Shown: piece by piece, positions 50,608-60,427 of the stretch | Layout: the number at the start of each line of letters is the position of its first letter | Position numbering within the stretch: the stretch's first letter is position 1 | Assembly (NCBI GenBank): GCA_017540815.1 | Contig: JAFYAI010000121.1 | Location: 1 to 61,393, forward strand | From: Spirochaetales bacterium | Lineage (GTDB): Bacteria > Spirochaetota > GWE2-31-10 > MWDO01 | Direction of reading: 5' to 3' | DNA length: 61,393 nt | Made by a program: the position numbers and the translations under genes | The notes under the pieces: model-generated | Database searches by the model: none | The model's input: only the letters and a program-made list of their open reading frames with translations | What the model was told of the DNA's origin: nothing

Positions 50608-52731
50608 ATGGCAAAGGGTGCATCATATAAAGATAATACGAATATATTATTCAATCGGGAGCTAAGCTGGCTAGAGTTCGACTATCGAGTGCTCGAAGAA
50701 GGTCTTGATCCGCAGAATCGGCTGTTTGAGAGGCTTAAATTCTTATCGATATTCTCCAATAATCTCGATGAGTTCTTCATGGTGCGTGTAGCAGGTTTGC
50801 TGTCGCAACAGAAAGCCGGCTATCAGAATAAAGATGCCTGCGGAATGACTCCTGATGAAGTGTTGTCACAGATAGCCAAGCGTTTGCGTGAGCTGCTTAA
50901 GATACAGTATGACTGTTTCAACAAAGTAATCATCCCGGAGCTGAATAAAAACAATATATATCTGTATAATGCAGACAATATACCCGAGAAATATGAATCT
51001 CAGCTAAAGTCGATGTTTCAGAATAAATACTTTATGATCCTGACACCTATGGCTGTAGATCAATCGCATCCGTTCCCATTCATATCCGGCAAGACTCTTA
51101 ATCTGCTGATTAAGATAGAAGAACCTAAGAAGCATGAGAAACGCTTCGCAATTATCCCATGCCCTGCTAAAGATGTGTTCGTCAAGATTGAAGATGATGA
51201 CGAGGCTGCGAGATTTATCTTCGTAGGAGAGTTGATAAAGCGATATGCAGAACAATTCTTCAAAGGATATAAAGTTTTGGAGAGTGCAGTCTTCCGCATT
51301 ACGCGAGATGCCGAGCTGTCGATCGATGAGGAAGGAGCTGAAGATCTGTTGTCCGAGATAGAAGGACAGCTGAAGAAACGAGAGAAAGGTGCTCCTGTCC
51401 GATTGGAACTCGAAGCGAATGCTTCAGATGATATGAAGACATTCCTGCGGAATAATATCAAATGCAATGAAGAGTTCGTATTCGAGACAGACGGACCGAT
51501 AGATCTGACAGGACTTATGCAGATAGCATGTATGCCGGGATATGATAATCTGAAAGACGATCCCATGCCGCCTATAAGTCATGAAGACTTCGCTGATAAT
51601 ACTCAGAGTATATTCGACATTATAAGCCGCCGAGACAGAATACTCTATCATCCGTTTGAGTCATTTGATCCGGTAGTTAGATTCATAGATGAGGCTTCGA
51701 CTGATGACAAAGTGCTTGCGATCAAGATGACATTATACAGAACATCGGGAGAGTCTCCTATCATCAAGGCTCTTAAGCATGCAGCACAGAATAAAAAGCA
51801 GGTAACAGTCCTTGTGGAACTCAAAGCCCGTTTCGATGAGGCTCAGAATATAGGCTGGGCAAAGCAGCTGGAGAAAGAAGGCTGCCATGTTGTGTATGGC
51901 CTTGTAGGACTTAAAACTCACTGCAAGATAGCACTTGTTGTGCGTGATGAAGCAGACGGCATCAAGAGGTATCTGCACTTGTCAACAGGCAACTACAATG
52001 ATAAAACAGCACGGCTATACACTGACTTAGGGTTATTCACATGCCGTAAGTCATTCGGGCGTGATATTACAGGAATATTTAACCTATTGACAGGATACTC
52101 AGAACCTCCACGATGGCAGAAGCTGATATGTGCTCCTCTGGATATGAGGAACTTCTTCATTGAGAAGATCAATATCGAAAAACAGAATGCTTTAAACGGC
52201 GGCAAAGGCAAGATCATCGCTAAGATGAATGCTCTTATCGATACGAAGATCATTATGGAACTATACGAAGCATCGAAAGCAGGTGTAGAGATAGACCTTA
52301 TGGTGCGTGGTATGTGCTGCCTTGTACCCGGTGTTCCCGGGCTTAGTGACAATATCAGAGTCTACAGCATTGTCGGGCGTTATTTGGAACACTCCAGGAT
52401 ATTCTGGTTCTATAACAGCGGCGATGAAGAAATATATCTGGCAAGTGCAGACTGGATGCAGCGAAACTTCGATAAGCGTGTTGAGCTGTTATTCCCGATA
52501 GAAGATACAAGCATCAAAGAAAGAATCAATAAATACCTTAAAGTCATATTCGCAGATAATGTCAAGAAGCGGCAGCTGCATTCTGACGGTCTCTACGAAC
52601 GAGTTAAGCCGAAAGGCAAAGAACCGCGTATATGCAGTCAGGAAGAACTTTACCGCATTATCAAGGAAGAAGTCAGCAAGACGAAAGAAGCAGAACCGAA
52701 AAAGCTGTTTGTGCCGAGAGGGAAAGAATAA
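50608..52731 (+). CDS. ppk1: Polyphosphate kinase 1
   Basis: A 707-residue polyphosphate kinase making polyphosphate from ATP. NRELSWLEFDYRVLEE is the usual start, and the catalytic histidine segments GLKTHCKIALVVR (His about 442) and YLEHSRIFWF (His about 597) are both present, as are the flanking Arg residues (ADWMQRNFDKRVELLFP). Family length is about 690-720. It begins 7 nt after hisH; the link to histidine genes is by cotranscription only. GAGG precedes the ATG. Confidence 0.95.
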   Translation: MAKGASYKDNTNILFNRELSWLEFDYRVLEEGLDPQNRLFERLKFLSIFSNNLDEFFMVRVAGLLSQQKAGYQNKDACGMTPDEVLSQIAKRLRELLKIQYDCFNKVIIPELNKNNIYLYNADNIPEKYESQLKSMFQNKYFMILTPMAVDQSHPFPFISGKTLNLLIKIEEPKKHEKRFAIIPCPAKDVFVKIEDDDEAARFIFVGELIKRYAEQFFKGYKVLESAVFRITRDAELSIDEEGAEDLLSEIEGQLKKREKGAPVRLELEANASDDMKTFLRNNIKCNEEFVFETDGPIDLTGLMQIACMPGYDNLKDDPMPPISHEDFADNTQSIFDIISRRDRILYHPFESFDPVVRFIDEASTDDKVLAIKMTLYRTSGESPIIKALKHAAQNKKQVTVLVELKARFDEAQNIGWAKQLEKEGCHVVYGLVGLKTHCKIALVVRDEADGIKRYLHLSTGNYNDKTARLYTDLGLFTCRKSFGRDITGIFNLLTGYSEPPRWQKLICAPLDMRNFFIEKINIEKQNALNGGKGKIIAKMNALIDTKIIMELYEASKAGVEIDLMVRGMCCLVPGVPGLSDNIRVYSIVGRYLEHSRIFWFYNSGDEEIYLASADWMQRNFDKRVELLFPIEDTSIKERINKYLKVIFADNVKKRQLHSDGLYERVKPKGKEPRICSQEELYRIIKEEVSKTKEAEPKKLFVPRGKE

Positions 52732-52771
52732 TTCACAATGCACAATTCATAATGCATAATTATCAATCAAT
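52732..52771. repeat. AATTCACAATGCA-type tail before the ppk1 terminator
   Basis: Short units AATTCACAATGCACAATTC, ATAATGCATAATTATC follow the ppk1 stop and lead into the terminator. The unit with the hairpin closely matches the inverse complement of 4019-4106. Confidence 0.7.
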
Positions 52772-52809
52772 AAAAAAATCAGTTTTTCGTTAGGAAAACT
52801 GATTTTTTT
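52772..52809. terminator. Terminator after ppk1
   Basis: Stem AAAAAAATCAGTTTT (52772-52786) with AAAACTGATTTTTTT (52795-52809) and a CGTTAGG-type loop. Stem sequence matches the terminator at 4019-4056. Confidence 0.85.
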
Positions 52810-52921
52810 TGCTGCTCTTCACTAACACTTTTCTTGGGGAAAATATCCTGCATGATTGCAGTTTATCTGCCTGCATATTTTCTCCTGCATTTTTGCGAGT
52901 CTGCACATTGCTCATTTTCCC

Positions 52922-52950
52922 TTGCAATTTACACAAAAAAATGTTATAAT
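52922..52950 (+). promoter_or_regulatory. gyrB promoter
   Basis: TTGCAA (52922-52927), 17-bp spacer, TATAAT (52945-52950), with about 65 nt to the gyrB ATG. The rest of 52810-53021 contains nothing else I can name. Confidence 0.75.
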
Positions 52951-53003
52951 AAGTTATATTTCGGATTATATTGCGTGGCGTTTGGCGAAGACGACACAAA
53001 TAA

Positions 53004-54950
<1,947 letters not shown>

Positions 54951-54956
54951 TCTGAT

Positions 54957-55955
54957 ATGGATGCCATAGTCTTTTCGCTGAATGCCGTTATGCCGATTAT
55001 ATTGGTGACGGCACTTGGATTTTATCTGCGGCAGCGGAATTATTTATCTGACACATTTTTAGCGGAAGGCAATCGCTTCTGTTTTAAGTACGGTTTTTGT
55101 GCGATGATGTTTACCACCGCATATAAGATTGACAATATCGGTGCGATTAATTGGAAAGTTGTCGCTTTCGCAGTTGCTATTATTCTTTTCCTTAGCATTA
55201 TCGGTTTTATCTATGTGATATTCTTCGTTAAAGACGATGCGAAGAAAGGCGTGATCCATCAGGCATTCTACCGGTCCAACTATGCAACGATTGGTTTGCC
55301 CCTGGCACTGAATCTTGGAGGACATGACGCATTCGCTACGGCAGCGTTGATCTCTGCGTTCTCAGTGCCGCTCTACAATGTGCTGGGTGTCATATCGCTG
55401 ACAGTGTTTGTCAGTGAAAACCGTAAAAATAAATATCTGCCGTATATCATCATTGCTAACATTCTTACTAATCCGCTGATTATCGGTACGGCAGCCGGAA
55501 TGTTCTGCGTGCTGATTCGTCCGCTCTTCGGAGGATGGCGGCTTGCGACCGGAGAGTTGAAATTCGTCTATCAGGCTCTTGACTCCGTAGGCTCTATCGC
55601 TCCGTGGCTGTCGCTGATTATCCTCGGCGGACAGTTTCGCTTCAGTTCGGTTAAGCGGCTCTTGCCATATATTATACAAGGCGTTATTGCGAAGAACTTC
55701 CTCGCTCCGATTATTGCCATTATTATATTCTGCTTTGTGCCGTCATTGCTTGGACTTCGCCCATTCGCTTCTCATGAATGTGCCGCTCTTTTTGCACTGT
55801 TTATCACGCCGCTTGCAGTTGCCACTATTGCTATGACTGAGATTATGAACGGTGACAGCGAGCTGGCAGGTCAGATCCTTGTCTGGACTGTGTTTGTCTC
55901 CGCATTCACAATGCTGACATTCTCGGCGGTGCTTAGAATGGTGGGGGTGCTGTAA
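54957..55955 (+). CDS. AEC family transporter (auxin efflux carrier-like)
   Basis: A 332-residue membrane protein with about ten hydrophobic segments, matching the AEC/BART family of secondary transporters (FSLNAVMPIILVTALGFYLRQ at the N-terminus and the IGTAAGMFCVL and GGQF motifs in the second half). Bacterial members export or import organic acids, but the substrate is unknown. It begins 7 nt after the gyrB stop, so is cotranscribed. Confidence 0.88.
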   Translation: MDAIVFSLNAVMPIILVTALGFYLRQRNYLSDTFLAEGNRFCFKYGFCAMMFTTAYKIDNIGAINWKVVAFAVAIILFLSIIGFIYVIFFVKDDAKKGVIHQAFYRSNYATIGLPLALNLGGHDAFATAALISAFSVPLYNVLGVISLTVFVSENRKNKYLPYIIIANILTNPLIIGTAAGMFCVLIRPLFGGWRLATGELKFVYQALDSVGSIAPWLSLIILGGQFRFSSVKRLLPYIIQGVIAKNFLAPIIAIIIFCFVPSLLGLRPFASHECAALFALFITPLAVATIAMTEIMNGDSELAGQILVWTVFVSAFTMLTFSAVLRMVGVL

Positions 55956-55998
55956 TAATTCATAATGCAGAATGCAGAATGCAGAATGAATAATTGGA
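55956..55998. repeat. GCAGAAT triplet repeat next to the AATTCATAATGCA motif
   Basis: After the transporter stop: AATTCATAATGCAGAATGCAGAATGCAGAATG, i.e. GCAGAAT-type units repeated three times. It belongs to the dispersed short-repeat family. Confidence 0.7.
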
Positions 55999-56003
55999 AA
56001 AAA

Positions 56004-56034
56004 TCAGAAATTTCTGTTGAAATTTCTGATTTTT
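56004..56034. terminator. Palindrome ending the transporter transcript and carrying the regulator's -35 box
   Basis: Inverted repeat AAATCAGAAATTTC/GAAATTTCTGATTT with a TGTT loop and T-tract after it. The same palindrome, with a poorer T-tract, precedes the second regulator copy at 61278-61308. Confidence 0.8.
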
Positions 56035-56044
56035 TTGTTATAAT
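56017..56044 (+). promoter_or_regulatory. Promoter of the membrane LuxR-type regulator, copy 1
   Basis: TTGAAA (56017-56022) lies in the right half of the palindrome; TATAAT is at 56039-56044, 16 bp away. A regulator binding the palindrome would cover the -35 box, so self-control is likely. The same layout exists at 61293-61320. Confidence 0.75.
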
Positions 56045-56070
56045 AACATTACTTGGAAAATGGTGTTGTT

Positions 56071-56997
56071 ATGGCATATATTGTTATCTTGATTATTTTG
56101 GCAATCCTGTTTGTCTTTCGCTTTATTTCAGGGCATATTCTGAAAGAAGATAAAAGTCAGATTTTGATTTTTTTCGTTTATCTTATTTATGCATTGATAA
56201 CTGTTAATCACAGGCTCCGAGACGGTTCGATTTATTCGGCTGACGCATTTAATCTTTTTTCATATTTTCTTTTGACAGCAACATATATTCTAATAGGTGA
56301 GTATATATGTTATATCTATCCAAATAAGATCTATCGATATATTTCCTTATTATTATACGGCGGTATAGTTTCTTCTATGATTAATCAATATATATTATGC
56401 TTTCACAGTGACATTCGATATATCTATCACATTTGTTTGGTATATCTTTCGATTATTTATATATGTTTTTCTATGTTTTTTTGGATTAAAGATTTTCGTA
56501 AAATGGACTTCGATACAAAAATGCTTATGCTTGCTGCGAATGTTATGATACTTTCGTTTACAGTCCTTGAAATATTTAATCTGAAACATATACCTTATGC
56601 AGCCTTTTGTGCAATTGGACTGTTTATATACATTCTCTGTGCAGAATATGTCGCAATCAAGAAAATTAAGCAGCGTTTGTATGATATGGAGTCTATCAAA
56701 GCTGAAATGCAGGTTATTAAACAATCAAGAAACATGGATAGTCAAGAAACGGTTCAAAATAATGAAAACAATAAAACAGTATTAAGCAATATGAATATTC
56801 AAGTACATGGAACAGTGGAAAAAGTATTTCAGATTATGTTATCTGATCAAAAAGCTACAGCGAAAGACATCGCTATGCAGCTTGACATAAGCCATTATAC
56901 AGTTAAATCTTATCAGAATCAGATCTATTCTCAGTTGCGAGTACATAATCGAGAGGATTTTAACAAATTGTTAAATCAAAACAGTTATAATGAATAG
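56071..56997 (+). CDS. Membrane-anchored LuxR-type transcriptional regulator
   Basis: A 308-residue protein. The N-terminal about 190 residues form six or seven membrane segments (AYIVILIILAILFVFRFIS, then YILIGEYICYIY, YISLLLYGGIVSS, LVYLSIIYICFSMFFWI and so on). A linker (about 200-245) is followed by a LuxR-type helix-turn-helix (ATAKDIAMQLDISHYTVKSYQNQIYSQL, given here only in part as KDIAMQLDISHYTVKSYQNQ). It probably senses a signal in the membrane and binds DNA from there. I prefer the ATG at 56071 over a TTG 18 nt upstream because the second copy at 61347 keeps it. It is followed by a convergent thioesterase gene. The likely targets include the operator array at 57620-57728 (inference). 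Confidence 0.72.
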   Translation: MAYIVILIILAILFVFRFISGHILKEDKSQILIFFVYLIYALITVNHRLRDGSIYSADAFNLFSYFLLTATYILIGEYICYIYPNKIYRYISLLLYGGIVSSMINQYILCFHSDIRYIYHICLVYLSIIYICFSMFFWIKDFRKMDFDTKMLMLAANVMILSFTVLEIFNLKHIPYAAFCAIGLFIYILCAEYVAIKKIKQRLYDMESIKAEMQVIKQSRNMDSQETVQNNENNKTVLSNMNIQVHGTVEKVFQIMLSDQKATAKDIAMQLDISHYTVKSYQNQIYSQLRVHNREDFNKLLNQNSYNE

Positions 56998-57001
56998 TTT
57001 A

Positions 57002-57427
57002 TCAACAATTTATTGGCTCACCATCTTTATATTTTGCCCACATAGATACTATCCTTTCGGGAATTTCGCACAGTGATTCAGTTTGGGCATTGAATGAGGC
57101 ATGAAGTGAATAGCCCTCGGCACAGAGAGTTGCTCCATTATCTTTTGTTATTCTGAAAGCGATTTTGATACTATATGTTTTGATGTAAACAACCCATAGT
57201 TCAACAGTTACTTTTTCATTATAACGGATAGGTTTCTTATAACAATATTTTGCTTCTGAGATAACCATATAGATATGATGTTTTTCCATCTCTTCTGCGG
57301 AATAACCGGCTGAGGCAGACATTGCCAATCGTCCTTCTTCAAACAGAACGGCATATTTGCTGTTATGCAGTATGCCCATCTTGTCAAAGTCAATATATCT
57401 CGGCATTGTTTCATAATAGAATTTCAT
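57002..57427 (-). CDS. Acyl-CoA thioesterase (YbgC-like hotdog fold)
   Basis: A 141-residue hotdog-fold thioesterase of the 4HBT/YbgC type: MPRYIDFDKMGILHNSKYAVLFEEGRL contains the active Asp-x-x-x-Gly-x-x-His pattern, shown here by DFDKMGILHNSKY and FEEGRLAM. It hydrolyses acyl-CoA thioesters. Its start faces the operator array, so it could share control with the lipoprotein genes. Its 3' end nearly touches the convergent regulator gene. Confidence 0.82.
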   Translation of the reverse strand: MKFYYETMPRYIDFDKMGILHNSKYAVLFEEGRLAMSASAGYSAEEMEKHHIYMVISEAKYCYKKPIRYNEKVTVELWVVYIKTYSIKIAFRITKDNGATLCAEGYSLHASFNAQTESLCEIPERIVSMWAKYKDGEPINC

Positions 57428-57479
57428 GCAGAATTATCCTTGTTTATTATCTTCATTATGCTAATAATGGTATAACCAC

Positions 57480-57490
57480 AGTATTATACT
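57480..57490. promoter_or_regulatory. Outlying AGTATTATACT site
   Basis: A single AGTATTATACT at 57480-57490 lies close to the thioesterase start, 140 bp before the main array, and could act on that gene. Confidence 0.5.
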
Positions 57491-57619
57491 CTTCTCCTTC
57501 TTTCAGATTATCACAATAAATCTATGTTGTCAAATCAAATTTGATTTTTATCTCAATAATACCAAATAACAGCAAATAGTAGAATTTGGGGAAATACACT
57601 ATATATAGTTTGTTTGATG

Positions 57620-57728
57620 AGTATTATACTAGTATTATACCACTATGAAAAAGTATAATACTTTTGCTGAAAGAGTATTAATACTTCTGCCCAAAAGTAT
57701 TAATACCATTTTCTTGAGTATTAATACT
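57620..57728. promoter_or_regulatory. Phased palindrome array (probable operator)
   Basis: Six copies of AGTATTAATACT or the 11-bp form AGTATTATACT: 57620-57630, 57631-57641, 57652-57662, 57674-57685, 57696-57707 and 57717-57728. From the second on, starts are 21, 22, 22 and 21 bp apart, i.e. two helical turns each. The last site ends 9 bp before a -35 box. This is a typical layout for cooperative activator or repressor binding. Confidence 0.85.
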
Positions 57729-57737
57729 CTTTTCTGT

Positions 57738-57766
57738 TTGACAGCCGGTAGAAAGTGGTGTAAGAT
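57738..57766 (+). promoter_or_regulatory. Promoter of the lipoprotein operon
   Basis: TTGACA (57738-57743), 17-bp spacer, TAAGAT (57761-57766). The operator array sits immediately upstream. Confidence 0.8.
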
Positions 57767-57768
57767 AC

Positions 57769-57820
57769 CCCTGTCAGCGGCAGAAGAGTTCAGACCGGTA
57801 TGAATATTATGCTGACAGGG
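57769..57820 (+). promoter_or_regulatory. Leader stem of the lipoprotein operon
   Basis: CCCTGTCAGC (57769-57778) and GCTGACAGGG (57811-57820) are exact inverse complements at the start of the predicted mRNA. The 5' leader is about 135 nt. It may protect the mRNA or form part of a control element. Confidence 0.6.
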
Positions 57821-57907
57821 AAATATTAAAAAAAACACTGTGTAGCAGTGGAAATATAACTTATTAGAATTTTGCAATCAGGAAATTGCAAAATAGGAGT
57901 GCAAAGA

Positions 57908-59236
57908 ATGAAAAAAAATTTTTTAGGTGCATTGTTTTTATCAGCAATAATGATTTTGGCAGGATGTAACAACTCAGTTACAACAGCGGATGAAACCGGT
58001 GCGAATGTTATAGCAAAGACAACAACAGATGTCAACTACAATCTGTGTAAGATGACAGCAGAAACACAGATTATGAGAACAGCACAGTATGATGAGAAAT
58101 GGGCAGGTGCTGAGATTACCGATCATTACTATTGGTATAACCCGATGATAGAAGATGCACCGGCATACATTGAGTTCAAAGTAACCAAAGACGGCGAAGA
58201 TGCCGGATATGTAATGGTCAGCACGACAGAGCAGGACTTTGAAGTCCCGGAATACAGCACGGAAGGCAAAACGATGTATGAGTGTCTGCAGGCACAATCA
58301 GGTACGCAGGATATAACCGCTACAAGATTTAACAGCTTTGACTATATGGCAGAAGTTGCCGCCGGACGAGGAGAAAGCAAGCGTGTATTCTTTGGTGACA
58401 TCGCCTATATGAATAACAGCGAAGGCGGACGCGGCGGCTCTGAGTATGATGAGTATATAGCACAGTATAAAGCATTCCGAGAGAAGATCGGCGGTATCGG
58501 CGGCAGTAAGGTAGAGTTGTCAAAACACTATGAGATGAAAAAAGAAGAACAGGATGCGATAGGCAGAGGTGATCCGATAACTTATGATGATATGTATACT
58601 TATGTAGACAGATCAGACTGGCTGCCGACTTATGATCAGTTTGATTATAAAGGAGGCAAGAGCGGATGTTCCCCTACATCGGCAGCAATTATTCTTGCGT
58701 ATTGGCACAGATTTCATGGCAAAACAAATTTCTTTTATAAAACTCCATCTTTAACCAATGCAGGAATGACAGATAATGAAAAAGATGTCATTAAAGAAAT
58801 AGGCGGATCAGCTTATATGAAAACAAGATATCATGACGGCACAGCAGGAACAACTGATAGATATAATCGTTGGGACGGTATGTATAGATACATCCTTGAT
58901 CACGGTTATAATCATTGGTGCATACGATATTACTGGGTTGATCATAACAGTGACGAAGTTACAACAGGATATTGGAATACATTCCCGGATTGGAATACTA
59001 TATTTACAGAAATAAGAGAAAACCGTCCTGCATTCTTAAGTTATGACGATCCTTCAGGTCACAGTGCAGTAATATACGATGTGCTTATTCACAGGGATAA
59101 TATTGGGCAATTAGGTGATGTTCATGTCAGTATTGTGACAGGCTGGGGTGATGGCAAGAATGGTATTCCGGCAAGAAAAACAGTTAATGCAGGAAGTTAT
59201 GTTTTCTATGAAGTATTAACCGTTAAAATGTGGTAA
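57908..59236 (+). CDS. Lipoprotein with papain/C39-like cysteine peptidase domain
   Basis: A 442-residue lipoprotein (lipobox LAGCNNS, Cys about 19). The N-terminal half (about 30-220) has no known fold (beta-rich start, then a Gly-rich linker GGRGGSEYDEY and GGIGGSK). The C-terminal half (about 235-440) looks like a papain-fold C39-type peptidase: Cys in GGKSGCSPTSAAIILAYWHRF, His in PSGHSAVIYD, and a following Trp/Gly region (IVTGWGDGKNG). It is probably anchored facing the outside or periplasm and may cleave peptides. AGGAG precedes the ATG. The stop (AAAATGTGGTAA) and the next ribosome-binding site are duplicated before the third lipoprotein gene. Confidence 0.72.
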   Translation: MKKNFLGALFLSAIMILAGCNNSVTTADETGANVIAKTTTDVNYNLCKMTAETQIMRTAQYDEKWAGAEITDHYYWYNPMIEDAPAYIEFKVTKDGEDAGYVMVSTTEQDFEVPEYSTEGKTMYECLQAQSGTQDITATRFNSFDYMAEVAAGRGESKRVFFGDIAYMNNSEGGRGGSEYDEYIAQYKAFREKIGGIGGSKVELSKHYEMKKEEQDAIGRGDPITYDDMYTYVDRSDWLPTYDQFDYKGGKSGCSPTSAAIILAYWHRFHGKTNFFYKTPSLTNAGMTDNEKDVIKEIGGSAYMKTRYHDGTAGTTDRYNRWDGMYRYILDHGYNHWCIRYYWVDHNSDEVTTGYWNTFPDWNTIFTEIRENRPAFLSYDDPSGHSAVIYDVLIHRDNIGQLGDVHVSIVTGWGDGKNGIPARKTVNAGSYVFYEVLTVKMW

Positions 59237-59247
59237 GGAGTTACGCA

Positions 59248-59775
59248 ATGAAACGAGTCATAATTACAGGTTTGTCTATAATATTATTTTTGATTTCGAT
59301 ATGTTGTCAGGAAGAGCCAGACGGAATGAAGTATCCTTTGGTATACGATGTCACAGTCGATAAAACAAATGTTCGAACCGGTGATGAAATAACAGTAAGT
59401 TTTTATATAACGACTTCGGATTTTCCTGACAGTTGGTCACAGTATTATCTAAAAGACGGTAAACTGGTGACAAATGAATCAGATACAGGGGATTCTGCAA
59501 TTATATATTTTATCAGACATATACAGGAAGAAGATATAGTATGTGAAAAAAAAGGCGAGCATGAAGAATGGATTCTTCGGGATGGTGTAAGTTATACAGG
59601 TTATCATATTATTGAATCCGAAAAAATAACCGACTACAGCTTTGACACTTCAACACGAACTGTTACCGTAAAAGTTATAATCCCTGATAATGTTCAGAGT
59701 GGATGCTTTAAAATTAACTTTGCAGGATCATACGGCATCGGCTTCTGTCCAAAAGCATTAACAGTTATTGAATAA
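59248..59775 (+). CDS. Lipoprotein with TIG/IPT-like beta domain, paralogue 1
   Basis: A 175-residue lipoprotein (SICCQEE). The mature part begins with a domain having YDVTVDKTNVRTGDEITVSFYI, the look of a TIG/IPT or Big-like immunoglobulin fold, and ends with an AGSYGIGFCPKALTVIE-type strand. It has a paralogue next to it (59853) and both follow the peptidase gene, spaced 11 nt. AAGGAGTTACGC precedes the ATG. Confidence 0.65.
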   Translation: MKRVIITGLSIILFLISICCQEEPDGMKYPLVYDVTVDKTNVRTGDEITVSFYITTSDFPDSWSQYYLKDGKLVTNESDTGDSAIIYFIRHIQEEDIVCEKKGEHEEWILRDGVSYTGYHIIESEKITDYSFDTSTRTVTVKVIIPDNVQSGCFKINFAGSYGIGFCPKALTVIE

Positions 59776-59785
59776 AAAAACCGGT

Positions 59786-59804
59786 CAAGAGGCTTTGCCT
59801 CTTG
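59786..59804. other. Small hairpin between the two paralogous lipoprotein genes
   Basis: CAAGAGGC-TTT-GCCTCTTG stem without a T-tract; it may slow decay of the mRNA or be a remnant. Confidence 0.45.
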
Positions 59805-59828
59805 GCTAATTAACGAGGTATTATCATG

Positions 59829-59852
59829 CAAAATGTGGTAAGGAGTTATACA
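59829..59852 (+). repeat. Duplicated upstream segment of the lipoprotein genes
   Basis: AAAATGTGGTAAGGAGTTATAC closely repeats 59226-59247 (AAAATGTGGTAAGGAGTTACGC). At 59226 it includes the end of the peptidase gene (Lys-Met-Trp-stop), so the second copy was probably made by duplicating the end of that gene with the following gene. Confidence 0.75.
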
Positions 59853-60368
59853 ATGAAAACATTGAAAAAAACAGCAATATTAGGCTTATTATTGATTGGG
59901 TTGATTGGCTGCCAAGAGCAGGTAGACGATTGGACTCCGATAACGATTTATGATGTGAAATTTTCTCCCGCAAGTGTGCATCCGGGAGATGAACTAACAA
60001 TTACTTTTGCTTATTCAGATCCGAATAATGATTTCTCAGCTAGCAAAGTATCTATAGATGGTGATGGTAATATTTCGTATCGAAAAAGCAGCGAGACTTC
60101 AACGGAATACATATCTAATAATTTTGTGTCATTTGGGATTGACTGTTCAGATGATGATAACTTTGATATTCGCAGAGAAGGCGGACACGAGTATGTAGAA
60201 ATTCGATCCGAACGAACGAATATTCATCCGTCAAAGTATACTTATTTTGAAGACGGCAAAGTTAAGTGCATTGTGCCGAATAATGCGAAAAGCGGTTATA
60301 TTAATTTGTATATGTATTCAGGGTTGACTTATTATGGTCATTCTTTGAAAAAACTTATCGTTGAATAA
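59853..60368 (+). CDS. Lipoprotein with TIG/IPT-like beta domain, paralogue 2
   Basis: A 171-residue lipoprotein (LIGLIGCQEQ). It aligns with paralogue 1: YDVKFSPASVHPGDELTITFAYS versus YDVTVDKTNVRTGDEITVSFYI, and an ending of the same kind (LYMYSGLTYYGHSLKKLIVE). Probably from tandem duplication. Function unknown; possibly binds the same ligand as its twin or the peptidase partner. Confidence 0.65.
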   Translation: MKTLKKTAILGLLLIGLIGCQEQVDDWTPITIYDVKFSPASVHPGDELTITFAYSDPNNDFSASKVSIDGDGNISYRKSSETSTEYISNNFVSFGIDCSDDDNFDIRREGGHEYVEIRSERTNIHPSKYTYFEDGKVKCIVPNNAKSGYINLYMYSGLTYYGHSLKKLIVE

Positions 60369-60372
60369 CACA

Positions 60373-60402
60373 ATAACAAGGGGCTTTAAAGCCCCTTGTT
60401 AT
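60373..60402. terminator. Perfect 30-bp palindrome after paralogue 2
   Basis: ATAACAAGGGGCTTT directly followed by AAAGCCCCTTGTTAT. No long T-tract follows, so it may act as a partial terminator or as a protein-binding site before the next gene. Confidence 0.6.
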
Positions 60403-60427
60403 AACAGTATTTATAAGGAGTCCCAAA

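Noticed and set aside
57480..57728. Palindrome array as a CRISPR or iteron origin
   Set aside because: Repeats are 11-12 bp with 9-10 bp spacers and sit directly at a promoter, which fits an operator better; no replication gene is next to it.
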